This document shows positions 16,741 to 25,182 of a stretch of 40,952 bases of DNA, in pieces (the first letter of the stretch is position 1; the number at the start of each line of letters is the position of its first letter). A program made the translations under genes and the position numbers. Below the pieces are notes generated by a model. That model saw only the letters and a program-made list of their open reading frames with translations, did not search any database and was not told the DNA's origin. The DNA lies in NCBI RefSeq assembly GCF_900101525.1, contig NZ_FMZD01000020.1:1-40952 (forward strand), in the 5' to 3' direction. This DNA comes from Marinilactibacillus psychrotolerans. GTDB taxonomy: Bacteria > Bacillota > Bacilli > Lactobacillales > Carnobacteriaceae_A.

Positions 16741-17706
16741 ATGAGTGATTATCGTGTATTACTTTATTATAAATATGTAACGATTGAGAACCCTGAACAA
16801 TTTAGAATTGACCATTTAAACTTATGCAGAGAATTAAACTTAAAAGGACGTATTCTAGTTTCCGATGAAGGCTTGAATGGTACTGTCTCTGGAACTGTCT
16901 CTGATACTGATCGATATATGGATGCTTTACGTTCTGATGACCGCTTTAGTGATATAATGTTCAAAATAGACGAAGCAGATGCACATGCATTCAAAAAAAT
17001 GCACGTCCGTTACCGTCCAGAAATTGTTTCTTTAAAATTAGGTGAAGAAGATCTTAACCCAAATGAATTAACTGGAAATTATTTAAAACCAGAAGAGTTT
17101 CGAGAAGCCCTTGAAGATGAAAACACAATCGTTTTAGATGCTAGAAATGATTATGAGTATGATCTAGGCCATTTCCGAGGAGCTATCCGTCCAGAAATTC
17201 GCAGCTTCCGAGAATTACCTGAATGGATCAAAGAAAATAAAGAAAAATTCATGAATAAAAAAGTAGTGACTTATTGTACAGGTGGCGTTCGCTGCGAAAA
17301 ATTCAGTGGTTGGCTATTAAAAGAAGGATTTAAAGATGTAGGACAGTTGCATGGTGGAATTCATAATTATGGAACTGACCCTGCAACACAAGGGGAACTA
17401 TGGGATGGCAAAATGTACGTTTTTGATGAAAGAATCAGCGTAGATATTAATCGTAAAGAAAAAACCGTTATTGCAAGGGACTGGTACGATGGAACACCTT
17501 GTGAACGCTACGTAAACTGTGGTAACCCTTATTGTAATCGCCAATACATTACTTCTGAAGAGAATGAACATAAATATTTACGAGGATGCTCTCATGAATG
17601 CCGTATTTCTCCAGAAAATCGTTATGTTAAAGAACATCATTTAAGTCGTGAGGACGTAGCTGAACGATTAGAGATAATTGGAGAAAAACTACCCGAAACC
17701 GTTTAA
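16741..17706 (+). CDS. trhO: tRNA uridine(34) hydroxylase TrhO (rhodanese family, YbfQ/YceA)
   Basis: TrhO uses molecular oxygen to make 5-hydroxyuridine at the wobble position of tRNAs, the precursor of methoxy- and carboxymethoxy-uridine. The 321-aa protein has an N-terminal UPF0176 domain and a central rhodanese domain with active-site Cys179 in [10 protein letters not shown]. The C-terminal part is Cys-rich ([21 protein letters not shown]). GGAGG lies 8 bases upstream of the ATG. It is a single-gene unit between its own promoter and terminator. Confidence 0.95.
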   Translation: MSDYRVLLYYKYVTIENPEQFRIDHLNLCRELNLKGRILVSDEGLNGTVSGTVSDTDRYMDALRSDDRFSDIMFKIDEADAHAFKKMHVRYRPEIVSLKLGEEDLNPNELTGNYLKPEEFREALEDENTIVLDARNDYEYDLGHFRGAIRPEIRSFRELPEWIKENKEKFMNKKVVTYCTGGVRCEKFSGWLLKEGFKDVGQLHGGIHNYGTDPATQGELWDGKMYVFDERISVDINRKEKTVIARDWYDGTPCERYVNCGNPYCNRQYITSEENEHKYLRGCSHECRISPENRYVKEHHLSREDVAERLEIIGEKLPETV

Positions 17707-17723
17707 TATATTTTTCTGATAAC

Positions 17724-17778
17724 CCTTCATTAAATAGAAATTGATTAAATCAATTATTTATTTAATGAAGGTATTTTT
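17724..17778 (+). terminator. trhO terminator
   Basis: CCTTCATTAAATA (17724-17736) pairs with TATTTAATGAAGG (17759-17771), with a second small hairpin in the loop, followed by TATTTTTAT. Confidence 0.8.
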
Positions 17779-17883
17779 ATCCCTTATAAAGGAACGTACA
17801 TTCTGATATAATTTGTCAATCTGCTTAATAAACTGATCTTTTTTATAAATGGCTTTCATACTAGTTTTACTTTCAGTCCCTAT

Positions 17884-17900
17884 TTGCTATAATATAGCAA
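17884..17900 (+). promoter_or_regulatory. PBP promoter with palindromic operator over the -10
   Basis: TGCTATAAT (17885-17893) is an extended -10 box. It is embedded in the perfect 17-base palindrome TTGCTATAATATAGCAA, centred on A17892. The -35 region (TTTTAC) is weak. A factor binding the palindrome would directly block RNA polymerase. Confidence 0.55.
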
Positions 17901-17947
17901 GCTATATATTTTATATTAATGATAAATAACGAATAAAGGAGTCTAGA

Positions 17948-20680
17948 ATGAATCGATCTGAACATGATAATAACCCAGAAGAAACTACCAAGACTTCTTC
18001 AAAAAGAGGATTCTTTTATTACTTTGATATTTTTTATCGAGTATCTAAAGCGCTTATTATCTTCTTTATTGTAACCCTCTTAGTTGGAGGTTCTCTTGGA
18101 GCAGGTGCTGCTATTGGCTATTTTGCTTCACTTGTTCATAGTAGCGAAATTCCTGAATACGAAGAAATGGAAGCACAAATCGATGATTTTGTATTAAAAT
18201 CAACTATGTATTATGCTGGTGGTGAAGTAATCAGTGATGTCCGCAGTGACTTAATTAGAACCCCAGTTGATCTAGACAACATATCTCCTACTGTAGTAGA
18301 CGCGATTGTTGCGACAGAAGATGAGTATTTTTTTGAACATAATGGAATTGTTCCAAAAGCTGTTGCTCGTGCACTCGTGCAAGATTTAACCAATAGTTCT
18401 TCCTCCAGTGGTGGTTCAACTTTGACCCAACAGTTGATTAAACAACAGTTAGTTGGAAACGAAGTCTCCCACTCGCGTAAAGCAAATGAGATTTTATTGG
18501 CAATGCGCCTTGAGAACTATATGTCGAAGGAAGATATTCTGCAAGCTTATCTAAATATCTCTCCATTTGGACGAAACAACAAAGGTCAAAATATTGCTGG
18601 CGTGCAAGAAGCTGCCCAAGGGATTTTTGGTGTAGCTGCTGCCGATCTATCGTTACCACAAGCAGCATTTATAGCTGGCCTTCCACAAAGTCCTATTGTC
18701 TATAGTCCTTACACTCAAACAGGTGAGGTTAAAGAAGATCAAAGTGCAGGACTAGAGCGAAAAAATGAAGTATTATTCCGAATGTACCGAGAAGGCTATA
18801 TTGCAGAAAACAAATATAACGAAGCAGTTAATTACGATTTGAGTCAGGACTTTATTCCTAAAGCTGACAATCAACAAGATAGTCGCTCTTATGTCTATGA
18901 TTTGGCACTTGAGGAATCAAGAGAGTTATTGATGCAACAATTTGCTGAAGCAGACGACCTTACAATGGAAGACTTAAATGGAGATACTGACTTATATAAT
19001 CAATATTTCGAGCAAGCTGATTCCGCATTAATCAATGGCGGCTATAAAGTCTATACTACGATTGACCGCGATCTCCATAACTCTGTTGAACAAGTTGTAA
19101 AAGAACAGGCCGATTCTTTAGGCTCTGAACGCAGCTATACTTGGAAAGATGCTGACGGTGTTAGTCATACGGACACAATGCCCATTCAAGTAAGTGGGTC
19201 TGTGATTGATAATGCAACAGGTAAAGTCTTAGCTTTCATAGGTGGACGCGACTATAAAGATTCAAATTATAATAGAGCCTTTGACTCAGAAAGAAGTCCT
19301 GGATCTATCATCAAACCTTTAGCAACTTATGGTCCTGCTTTAGATACTGGTTTGATTACACCTGCAACTATCGTTCCTGATACTGACGTATCTATCACTT
19401 TACCCACGGGAAAAGTGTATGAACCTACCAACGCTATTCGAACAACTAATCGTTGGATGACAGCCAGGGAAGCTTTAACAGTCTCACAGAATATTCCTAC
19501 TATCAAAATTTATAATGAGTTAGTAAAACAAGTTAATCCCGTAAGTTATATGACTAAAATGGGGATTGGTGAAGATGTAATCCCAGCTGAAGATTATGTG
19601 GCTAATCCGGCAACAGCAATTGGTGGTGTTAGTGGTGGTGCTGCTCCTGTAGATTTGATCAGTGCTTTCTCAACCATTGCGAATAACGGAACGCATGTGG
19701 ATCCTTATGTAATCGAAAAAATTGAAAACTCCACTGGTGAAGCGATCTATCAGCATGAACAGGCTAAAACCCAAGTATGGAGCCCACAAACTAATTTTTT
19801 ACTGTTAGACATTTTACGAGGTGTGCATACAGAAGGGACTGCTAGAGGAACCATTAGTCAATTGAATTTTAATTCAGACTGGATCTCTAAGACCGGAACT
19901 TCTGGAACATCAGATAAAGTTAATGATATTTGGTACGTTGGAAGCACCCCGAATATCACCTTTGGTACTTGGATTGGTTATGATAATCAAGTGATTAGTT
20001 TAGAGGATGAGTTCGGTCAGTCTCCTAGTCTGAGAAATCGTAATTTCTGGGCTAAAGTAGTGAATCAAATGTATACAGTTCGTCCAGAGCTGTTAGGCGC
20101 AGGAAAACAATTTCAACAACCTAGCAATATTGTTCAACGTTCTGTATTAACTCAAACAGGTATGCTGCCCGGTACAGTCAATTTGCCTAATGGTGGAACC
20201 AGCTCTGTTTCTGATGATACTTTTACAGAATATTTCAATACTGCTCACCTCCCAAAACCTACTGTTTATGACTTTGCTCTTGGAGCAACCGATGCAGAAT
20301 TAAGTAAATTCTGGAATGCTGTAGAGACAAGTGATAGTAACGATGACCAAGAGAGTGAAAGTAGTGACGACGCTGAGGAACCTTCCCCTCCGTCTAATAG
20401 AGAAGAAACACCAGAAAACGATGAAAATGAGTCAAAACCGACAGATGATAGTAGTAATAATAACAATGGTAGCTCAAATAATAATTCCGATAAAGAAACA
20501 GAAAATGATGAAAAAGAAAAAAAACCAGACGAAGAAGAAACTAAGCCTCCTGATCCACCAGAAGAAAAGCCCGAAGATAAAGATCCTGAAGAAGAAGAAC
20601 CTCCAAAAGATAATGATAACGAAGAAAAACCAGATGAAGAAATTCAAAAACCAGAGTCAGATTCTGGTAATAACGAATAA
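17948..20680 (+). CDS. Class A (bifunctional) penicillin-binding protein, PBP1/2a-like
   Basis: This is a membrane-anchored peptidoglycan glycosyltransferase/transpeptidase. It has a cytoplasmic N-terminus, one membrane segment (about 37-62), a GT51 domain (catalytic Glu about 124 in ATEDEYFFEHNG; GGSTLTQQLIKQ) and a transpeptidase domain. The latter shows S453-IIK (SPGSIIKPL), S513-Q-N and K648-TG (SKTGTSG). From about residue 795 to the end is a disordered tail of Glu, Asp, Pro, Asn and Lys, strongly acidic and outside the wall domains. AAAGGAG precedes the ATG. The gene is monocistronic. The exact paralogue name cannot be assigned from sequence alone. Confidence 0.95.
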   Translation: MNRSEHDNNPEETTKTSSKRGFFYYFDIFYRVSKALIIFFIVTLLVGGSLGAGAAIGYFASLVHSSEIPEYEEMEAQIDDFVLKSTMYYAGGEVISDVRSDLIRTPVDLDNISPTVVDAIVATEDEYFFEHNGIVPKAVARALVQDLTNSSSSSGGSTLTQQLIKQQLVGNEVSHSRKANEILLAMRLENYMSKEDILQAYLNISPFGRNNKGQNIAGVQEAAQGIFGVAAADLSLPQAAFIAGLPQSPIVYSPYTQTGEVKEDQSAGLERKNEVLFRMYREGYIAENKYNEAVNYDLSQDFIPKADNQQDSRSYVYDLALEESRELLMQQFAEADDLTMEDLNGDTDLYNQYFEQADSALINGGYKVYTTIDRDLHNSVEQVVKEQADSLGSERSYTWKDADGVSHTDTMPIQVSGSVIDNATGKVLAFIGGRDYKDSNYNRAFDSERSPGSIIKPLATYGPALDTGLITPATIVPDTDVSITLPTGKVYEPTNAIRTTNRWMTAREALTVSQNIPTIKIYNELVKQVNPVSYMTKMGIGEDVIPAEDYVANPATAIGGVSGGAAPVDLISAFSTIANNGTHVDPYVIEKIENSTGEAIYQHEQAKTQVWSPQTNFLLLDILRGVHTEGTARGTISQLNFNSDWISKTGTSGTSDKVNDIWYVGSTPNITFGTWIGYDNQVISLEDEFGQSPSLRNRNFWAKVVNQMYTVRPELLGAGKQFQQPSNIVQRSVLTQTGMLPGTVNLPNGGTSSVSDDTFTEYFNTAHLPKPTVYDFALGATDAELSKFWNAVETSDSNDDQESESSDDAEEPSPPSNREETPENDENESKPTDDSSNNNNGSSNNNSDKETENDEKEKKPDEEETKPPDPPEEKPEDKDPEEEEPPKDNDNEEKPDEEIQKPESDSGNNE

Positions 20681-20681
20681 G

Positions 20682-20719
20682 AAAAAGCGCTTGAGGTTTC
20701 ATCCTCAAACGCTTTTTTT
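20682..20719. terminator. Bidirectional terminator between the PBP gene and ccpA
   Basis: AAAAAGCG-C-TTGAGG pairs with CCTCAA-A-CGCTTTTT around TTTCAT with one mismatch, and T7 follows. It serves two convergent genes. Confidence 0.9.
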
Positions 20720-20725
20720 AATAGA

Positions 20726-21733
20726 TTAATTTTCTTTTGTTGTTCCTTTATCAAGAATATGAAATGGTAACTTAATTGTTTTTTCATCAATTTCTTCTTT
20801 ATTCATCAGTTTAGTTAAAAGTCTCATTGAAACAGCACCGATATCGTACAAAGGTTGAACTATCGTACTCAATTGTGGACGCGTCATATCTGTTAACTTA
20901 GAGTTATTTGATGTAATCAATGCGAATTCTTCGGGTACGCTAATTCCTCTATCAAGAGCAGCATTTAAGATTCCCACCGCTAATTCATCATCTGCAACTA
21001 CAGCAGCTGTTGCCCCTGCTTTAGAAATTTGCTCAAATACGGCTTCCCCTACTTTATAAGTGTATTCAGACTGCACAACTAATTCTTCATCATAGTCAAT
21101 ACCAGCCTTTTTCAAAGCAGATTTGTATCCTTCTAAACGATACATCCCATTGATAGGTTCTTCATGACTTTCAGAAATAAAGGCAATTTTTTTGTTTCCA
21201 GCTTCAATTAATGAAGTTACACTATCTTCTGTAGCAGCTTTATAGTCAATGTTGACACTTCCCACTTGTCCATCTGGATCAACCGTACCCGCTAGAACAA
21301 CTGGTGTGCGAGAACGGGAGAATTCTGCGCGAAGTTCTTCTGTAATTTTATTACCCATAAAAATCACACCATCTACTTGTTTAGCAAGTAAAGTATTCAA
21401 TACTTGAACTTCTTTATGCTCATTCTCATCTGAGTTTGCTAATATTATGTTATATTTATACATTGTAGCAATATCATCAATGCCTCGGGCTAAAGATGAG
21501 AAGTATAAGTTTGTAACATCAGGAATAATTACACCAACAGTTGTGGTTTTTTTACTTGCTAACCCTCTTGCTACAGCATTTGGTCTATAGTCTAAACGGT
21601 CGATTACATCTAATACTTTTTTTCTAGTTGTTGGTTTTACATTTGGATTTCCATTAACTACTCTAGAAACAGTAGCCATAGATACCCCAGCTTCTCTTGC
21701 TACATCATAAATTGTAATTGTTTGTTTATCCAT
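20726..21733 (-). CDS. ccpA: Catabolite control protein A
   Basis: CcpA is the LacI/GalR-family master regulator of carbon catabolite control. With HPr-Ser46-P it binds cre sites. The 335-aa protein begins MDKQTITIYDVAREAGVSMA, an N-terminal helix-turn-helix with hinge helix (to about 60). The effector domain contains the CcpA-type YKYNIILANSDEN and VDGVIFMGN. I start at the ATG at 21733, which has AAAGGAG 6 bases upstream; the frame stays open 19 codons further, but that stretch contains the leader palindrome. It is divergent from pepQ, a classic Lactobacillales arrangement. Confidence 0.97.
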   Translation of the reverse strand: MDKQTITIYDVAREAGVSMATVSRVVNGNPNVKPTTRKKVLDVIDRLDYRPNAVARGLASKKTTTVGVIIPDVTNLYFSSLARGIDDIATMYKYNIILANSDENEHKEVQVLNTLLAKQVDGVIFMGNKITEELRAEFSRSRTPVVLAGTVDPDGQVGSVNIDYKAATEDSVTSLIEAGNKKIAFISESHEEPINGMYRLEGYKSALKKAGIDYDEELVVQSEYTYKVGEAVFEQISKAGATAAVVADDELAVGILNAALDRGISVPEEFALITSNNSKLTDMTRPQLSTIVQPLYDIGAVSMRLLTKLMNKEEIDEKTIKLPFHILDKGTTKEN

Positions 21734-21758
21734 TTTTTTCTCCTTTAATTTATAATTT

Positions 21759-21773
21759 GAGTGTCTGACACTC
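21759..21773. repeat. Perfect palindrome in the ccpA leader
   Basis: GAGTGTCTGACACTC has two perfect 7-base arms around one base. It lies 26-40 bases upstream of the ccpA start, just before the ribosome binding site. It could be an operator or an RNA hairpin. Confidence 0.5.
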
Positions 21774-21838
21774 CTATAATCAAATTTCATTTTTTAATTT
21801 AAAGTATTACTGCTTACTTTATTAACTTTAGCAAAGCA

Positions 21839-21852
21839 TGTAAGAGATTTCA
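21839..21852. promoter_or_regulatory. cre site in the ccpA-pepQ intergenic region
   Basis: TGTAAGAGATTTCA matches the cre consensus TGWAANCGNTNWCA at all defined positions except the central C. Its place between the divergent ccpA and pepQ genes fits the known autoregulation of ccpA in lactic acid bacteria. Confidence 0.55.
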
Positions 21853-21937
21853 ATAGTTAATTCTTGTTTTCATGAAAATTTCTTTATTTTTTTCAGAAAA
21901 GGCTTACTTTATTTAATCTGTTCTCTTATTATAATCG

Positions 21938-21946
21938 TGTTACAAT
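21938..21946 (+). promoter_or_regulatory. pepQ promoter, extended -10
   Basis: TGTTACAAT lies 38 bases upstream of the chosen pepQ start. A second TATAAT-like run a few bases upstream may also serve. Confidence 0.45.
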
Positions 21947-21983
21947 AGAAATATCAACTATTATGTAGGAAATGAGGAATTTG

Positions 21984-23084
21984 ATGAATCAAGCTTTAGA
22001 AAGACTTAAACAGACCATTCATGAGCACAACCTAGACCTTCTCTATATAGATGATCCCAGTTTAATTGGTTATTTTACCGATTTTGAAAGTGACCCTCAC
22101 GAAAGACTTCTGGCATTATTTGTTTTAAAAGATAGAGCATTTTTATTTACGCCTTTTTTAGAAGAAAATGATGCACGCGCTGTCTCTTCAGTCCCAGATA
22201 TTCTCAGTTATAAAGATGAAGAAAATCCTTGGGAAATTATTCAGACCAAATTAATAAGCTTTAATCAGTCTTATCAAAAAATCGGTATTATGGAAAACAA
22301 CTTAACTGTTGACCGTTATAACCAATTACTTTCTATTACAGATAATCCTAAAACTTTAGATATTTCTAACATCATACAATCTATTCAATTAATAAAGTCA
22401 AAAACAGAATTCAATAAAATGGTTATTGCCGGAAAAATGGCTGATAAAGCTTTGGAGATTGGTATTAATACTCTTAAAGTTGGAATTAGTGAACAAGAAG
22501 TTGTGGCTGAAATCGAATTCCAATTAAAGAGATTGGGCATTTCAGAAATGAGTTTTCAAACAATGGTCCTTTTTGGAGATCATGCTGGCAGCCCTCATGG
22601 CACTCCCGGAGCACGTAAACTTAAAGATAATGAACTGGTATTGTTTGATCTAGGGGTTGTAGCAGAAGGGTATACAAGCGACGTAACTCGTACCTTTGCA
22701 TTTGGAGAGATTTCTTCAGAGGCTGCATCCATTTATGATGTGGTTTTAAAAGCCCAAGAAAAAGCTCAAGCTGCTGTAAAACCAGGTATTACAACTGGAG
22801 AATTAGATAATATAGCACGCACTGTTATCGAAGAAGCAGGTTATGGAGATTACTTTACCCACCGTTTAGGGCATGGCCTAGGCAAAACGGTTCATGAATA
22901 TCCTAGTTTATCCAAGGGTAGTACTATGGAAATTAAAGAAGGTATGTGTTTCTCGCTTGAACCTGGAATTTATATTGAAAATAAAATTGGCGTAAGAATT
23001 GAGGACTGTGTCTACGTTACATCCGATGGGTGCATCCCCTTTACTCATACACCAAAAAAATTAACAAGTATTACAAAAAAATAA
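21984..23084 (+). CDS. pepQ: Xaa-Pro dipeptidase PepQ (M24 family)
   Basis: PepQ is a cytosolic prolidase that splits dipeptides with a C-terminal proline. The 366-aa protein has an N-terminal creatinase-like domain and an M24 domain with ligands D222, D233, H297, E326 and E340. I start at the ATG at 21984, giving MNQALERLKQ, because GAGGAA lies at proper spacing; the ATG at 21972 is only a base or two from its own AGGA. The divergent ccpA partner and shared cre site support the name. It shares only family-level similarity with the M24 protein at 5715-6776. Confidence 0.93.
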   Translation: MNQALERLKQTIHEHNLDLLYIDDPSLIGYFTDFESDPHERLLALFVLKDRAFLFTPFLEENDARAVSSVPDILSYKDEENPWEIIQTKLISFNQSYQKIGIMENNLTVDRYNQLLSITDNPKTLDISNIIQSIQLIKSKTEFNKMVIAGKMADKALEIGINTLKVGISEQEVVAEIEFQLKRLGISEMSFQTMVLFGDHAGSPHGTPGARKLKDNELVLFDLGVVAEGYTSDVTRTFAFGEISSEAASIYDVVLKAQEKAQAAVKPGITTGELDNIARTVIEEAGYGDYFTHRLGHGLGKTVHEYPSLSKGSTMEIKEGMCFSLEPGIYIENKIGVRIEDCVYVTSDGCIPFTHTPKKLTSITKK

Positions 23085-23096
23085 TATTTCCTATTT

Positions 23097-23144
23097 AAAG
23101 AAGACTTTTTATGAAACAAAATAATTTCATAAAAAGTCTTCTTT
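23097..23144. terminator. Long bidirectional terminator after pepQ
   Basis: Two perfect 20-base arms (23097-23116 and 23125-23144) surround an 8-base loop, followed by ATTTATTT on the plus strand and by a T-rich arm on the minus strand. It serves pepQ and the convergent DUF421 gene. Confidence 0.9.
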
Positions 23145-23146
23145 AT

Positions 23147-23647
23147 TTATTTATCTATATTTTCTAATGTGTTTTCATCCGTATTATCTGGTTGTTTTTT
23201 TAAAACAGAAATTTTCCCATCCGTTTCCAGTACAACTGCAGAAACAGAATCTGTAGAAACAATTCCTTGTGAGCGAATAGCTTGGGTAATCTCATTTTTG
23301 GATATCCGCTCTTTCTTCATATGCTTATAGTAATAATTCCCATCATAATACAATAAGGATGGCTTTGATTTCAATAGTGAATTAACTGTAGGGGAATGTA
23401 CTGATAACCAGCTCGATAGAAACTGTAAAAATACCAGTAAACAAAATGATACTATTCCTTCCATTAATAACGTTTCGTTATTAATCAAGATATTTGATAA
23501 CACTGAACCAAGTGCTACAGTAACCACAAAGTCAAAGGCATTCATTTTTGATAACGTTCGTTTTCCTGAAACTCTTAGTACCAATACAATCAAAAAGTAA
23601 CAGATAAACCCTACAATTAATAATCTAATAAATGACGAAAGTGCCAT
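23147..23647 (-). CDS. DUF421 (YetF-like) membrane protein
   Basis: The 166-aa protein has two to three N-terminal membrane helices (LLIVGFICYFLIVLVLRVSG; a second near residues 45-55; GIVSFCLLVFLQFLSSWL). The conserved FDFVVTVALGSVLSNILIN block follows the first helix and a soluble C-terminal domain (KPSLLYYDGNYYYKHMKKER) ends the protein. The family is widespread in Firmicutes and has sporulation-linked relatives, but its function is unknown. I start at the ATG at 23647 with AAAGGAG upstream; the frame is open further but without a ribosome site. Confidence 0.85.
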   Translation of the reverse strand: MALSSFIRLLIVGFICYFLIVLVLRVSGKRTLSKMNAFDFVVTVALGSVLSNILINNETLLMEGIVSFCLLVFLQFLSSWLSVHSPTVNSLLKSKPSLLYYDGNYYYKHMKKERISKNEITQAIRSQGIVSTDSVSAVVLETDGKISVLKKQPDNTDENTLENIDK

Positions 23648-23680
23648 AGTGCTTTTCTCCTTTCTTTTCATCGATCTAAC

Positions 23681-23710
23681 AAAAAAAAGACACACTAATT
23701 AAAGTGCATC
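23681..23710 (-). terminator. Terminator between ytxH and the DUF421 gene
   Basis: On the minus strand GATGCACT and AGTGTGTC pair (two G-T pairs) around TTAATT, then T8. It lies 28 bases after the ytxH stop, so DUF421 either relies on read-through or on a promoter I cannot see. Confidence 0.7.
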
Positions 23711-23737
23711 TCTTTTGAAAAAGCTAACAGGTATTAC

Positions 23738-24310
23738 TTAAATTCCAACATTCGTATTTGTGGTACCTTTATCGTCCTTGCCGTCTTCAGTAGTCTGTTC
23801 TGTACTAGTATTTTCAGTCTTTTGACTTTTGCTTTCACTCTCAGTCATTTTCTTTTCATCATAATCAAATGACATAGTACGAGATTTCGCTTCTTCCGTT
23901 CCGATACCAGTATGATTATTTAAATTACTTTCTTTTTTCGTTCCACCATTAACAGCATTTTTAGCTTCTTCCGCCATTGATGCAGCCTCTTTTTTGATGT
24001 CATTTAACGTATTCTTCTGTTCATCTTTACTATTGTTCAAAGATTCTGCCATTTGACCGTATGTCTTTTTAGCAGTATCCACATATTCAGAGCTAGCTTT
24101 TTGAGCAGTCTCTTTTAACTCTACACCTTTTTCTTTAGCAAGGTCCGCATAATCTTTTAATTGGTCTTTTGTACGATCTGAGTGTTGAGTAATATCTTCA
24201 CGTAATTCCTTACCTGATTTTGGCGCAAATAGCAATGCACTAACCCCTGCAATCGCAGCTCCGACAATCGTACCTAGTAAGAATCCTTCTGATTTACTTT
24301 GTTTACTCAT
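23738..24310 (-). CDS. YtxH domain-containing protein
   Basis: The 190-aa protein has one N-terminal membrane segment (FLLGTIVGAAIAGVSALLFA) followed by PKSGKELREDI, the YtxH signature. A long charged helical region with LEA-like KETAQKASSEYVDTAKKT stretches follows, and a hydrophilic tail rich in Ser, Thr, Glu and Lys. YtxH of Bacillus belongs to the general stress response. It sits behind a DUF948 gene, the same ytxG-ytxH pairing that lies near ccpA in Bacillus. Function is unknown. Confidence 0.88.
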   Translation of the reverse strand: MSKQSKSEGFLLGTIVGAAIAGVSALLFAPKSGKELREDITQHSDRTKDQLKDYADLAKEKGVELKETAQKASSEYVDTAKKTYGQMAESLNNSKDEQKNTLNDIKKEAASMAEEAKNAVNGGTKKESNLNNHTGIGTEEAKSRTMSFDYDEKKMTESESKSQKTENTSTEQTTEDGKDDKGTTNTNVGI

Positions 24311-24382
24311 AACTATCCGCTCTCCTTTTTTACTATTCTAGTTCACTTACCATTTCTTGTTTAAATGGAAAAATTTAATCTA

Positions 24383-24781
24383 TTACTTAGCAATTTTATT
24401 ACTGATTTTTCTAGATACACCCAGTTTTGCTCCGCGTCTAGAAGCGCTACCTAAAGATGTAGTAAGATTTCTGGTTGAATCATTTAAGCTTGATACTGAA
24501 ACACCTAAGTCTCCAACAGCTTTAAATAATGGATCCGTTAGTACAAGTTTACCATTCACATCATTCAAGGTTGTATTTGTTTTATTTAACAATCCTTCGA
24601 CCTCAATCAATAAATGATCTGCATCTTTTGTAATTGTCCCTATACTTTTGTTGGCTTCATTGATTGTTGTATTTAATTGTGATACTACACTTGCTACTTT
24701 GAATAATACGTAACATAGTCCTAATACCAAAACAGCAAATGCAATAGCTGCAATTAATGCTGCAATTTCTCCACCTGTCAT
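24383..24781 (-). CDS. DUF948 (YtxG-like) membrane protein
   Basis: A 132-aa protein with one N-terminal membrane helix (IAALIAAIAFAVLVLGLCYV) and an extended coiled region typical of DUF948 (TTINEANKSIGTITKDADHL, LNDVNGKL). I start at the ATG at 24781 with AGAGGG upstream; an in-frame ATG 29 codons earlier gives an N-terminal part unlike the family. It is transcribed with ytxH, whose start is 72 bases downstream. Its function is unknown; it is associated with stress and the envelope. Confidence 0.87.
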   Translation of the reverse strand: MTGGEIAALIAAIAFAVLVLGLCYVLFKVASVVSQLNTTINEANKSIGTITKDADHLLIEVEGLLNKTNTTLNDVNGKLVLTDPLFKAVGDLGVSVSSLNDSTRNLTTSLGSASRRGAKLGVSRKISNKIAK

Positions 24782-24867
24782 ATTAAATCCCTCTTTCATA
24801 AGTTTATTTATACTTTTAGAATACCATTCTCTAAAACAAAAAAGCAAATAGTAAGATTGTGTATTCA

Positions 24868-24942
24868 TTAGTATTTTAATAAATCCTTAAATTCTTTGAT
24901 ACTTATCTCCTCTTCCAATTTAGCTTTATATCCTTTAATCAC
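24868..24942 (-). CDS. Possible 24-codon peptide or gene remnant upstream of DUF948
   Basis: A short frame from GTG (24942) encodes MIKGYKAKLEEEISIKEFKD and four more residues. Its TAA overlaps an in-frame ATG of the DUF948 frame as TAATG. The residue composition looks protein-like, but there is no clear ribosome site for the GTG, and the frame can extend only ten codons further back to a stop. It may be a remnant. The rest of the divergent gap 24943-25182 is AT-rich; it contains a short palindrome TTGATA-N5-TATCAA at 25102-25118 and no clear promoter. Confidence 0.2.
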   Translation of the reverse strand: MIKGYKAKLEEEISIKEFKDLLKY

Positions 24943-25182
24943 TAGCTTTAATCTGAAATTTCCTCTTATTTAAATGTCAGCCTTATTCTATGTTCTAAAT
25001 TATTCAATAGAAAAATTATAAAAATCAATACTTTTATAGTATGATCTATAAATAGATAAGTTTAGTTCATTCACAAATTAGAATGAAAATTTTTCCTTTT
25101 TTTGATACAATTTATCAAATGATTCTTAGTTACAAATAGATTATTAAAATTCACTTTTCATTATACAAAGGAGTTATAAAAT

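Noticed and set aside
20331-20729. 132-codon frame on the plus strand overlapping the 3' end of the PBP gene
   Set aside because: It is a frame-shifted shadow of the acidic repetitive tail (Lys/Met/Asn-rich), with no ribosome site.
20726-21790. Longer ccpA frame starting 19 codons upstream
   Set aside because: The internal ATG at 21733 has an ideal AAAGGAG, matches the family N-terminus, and the extra codons run through the leader palindrome.
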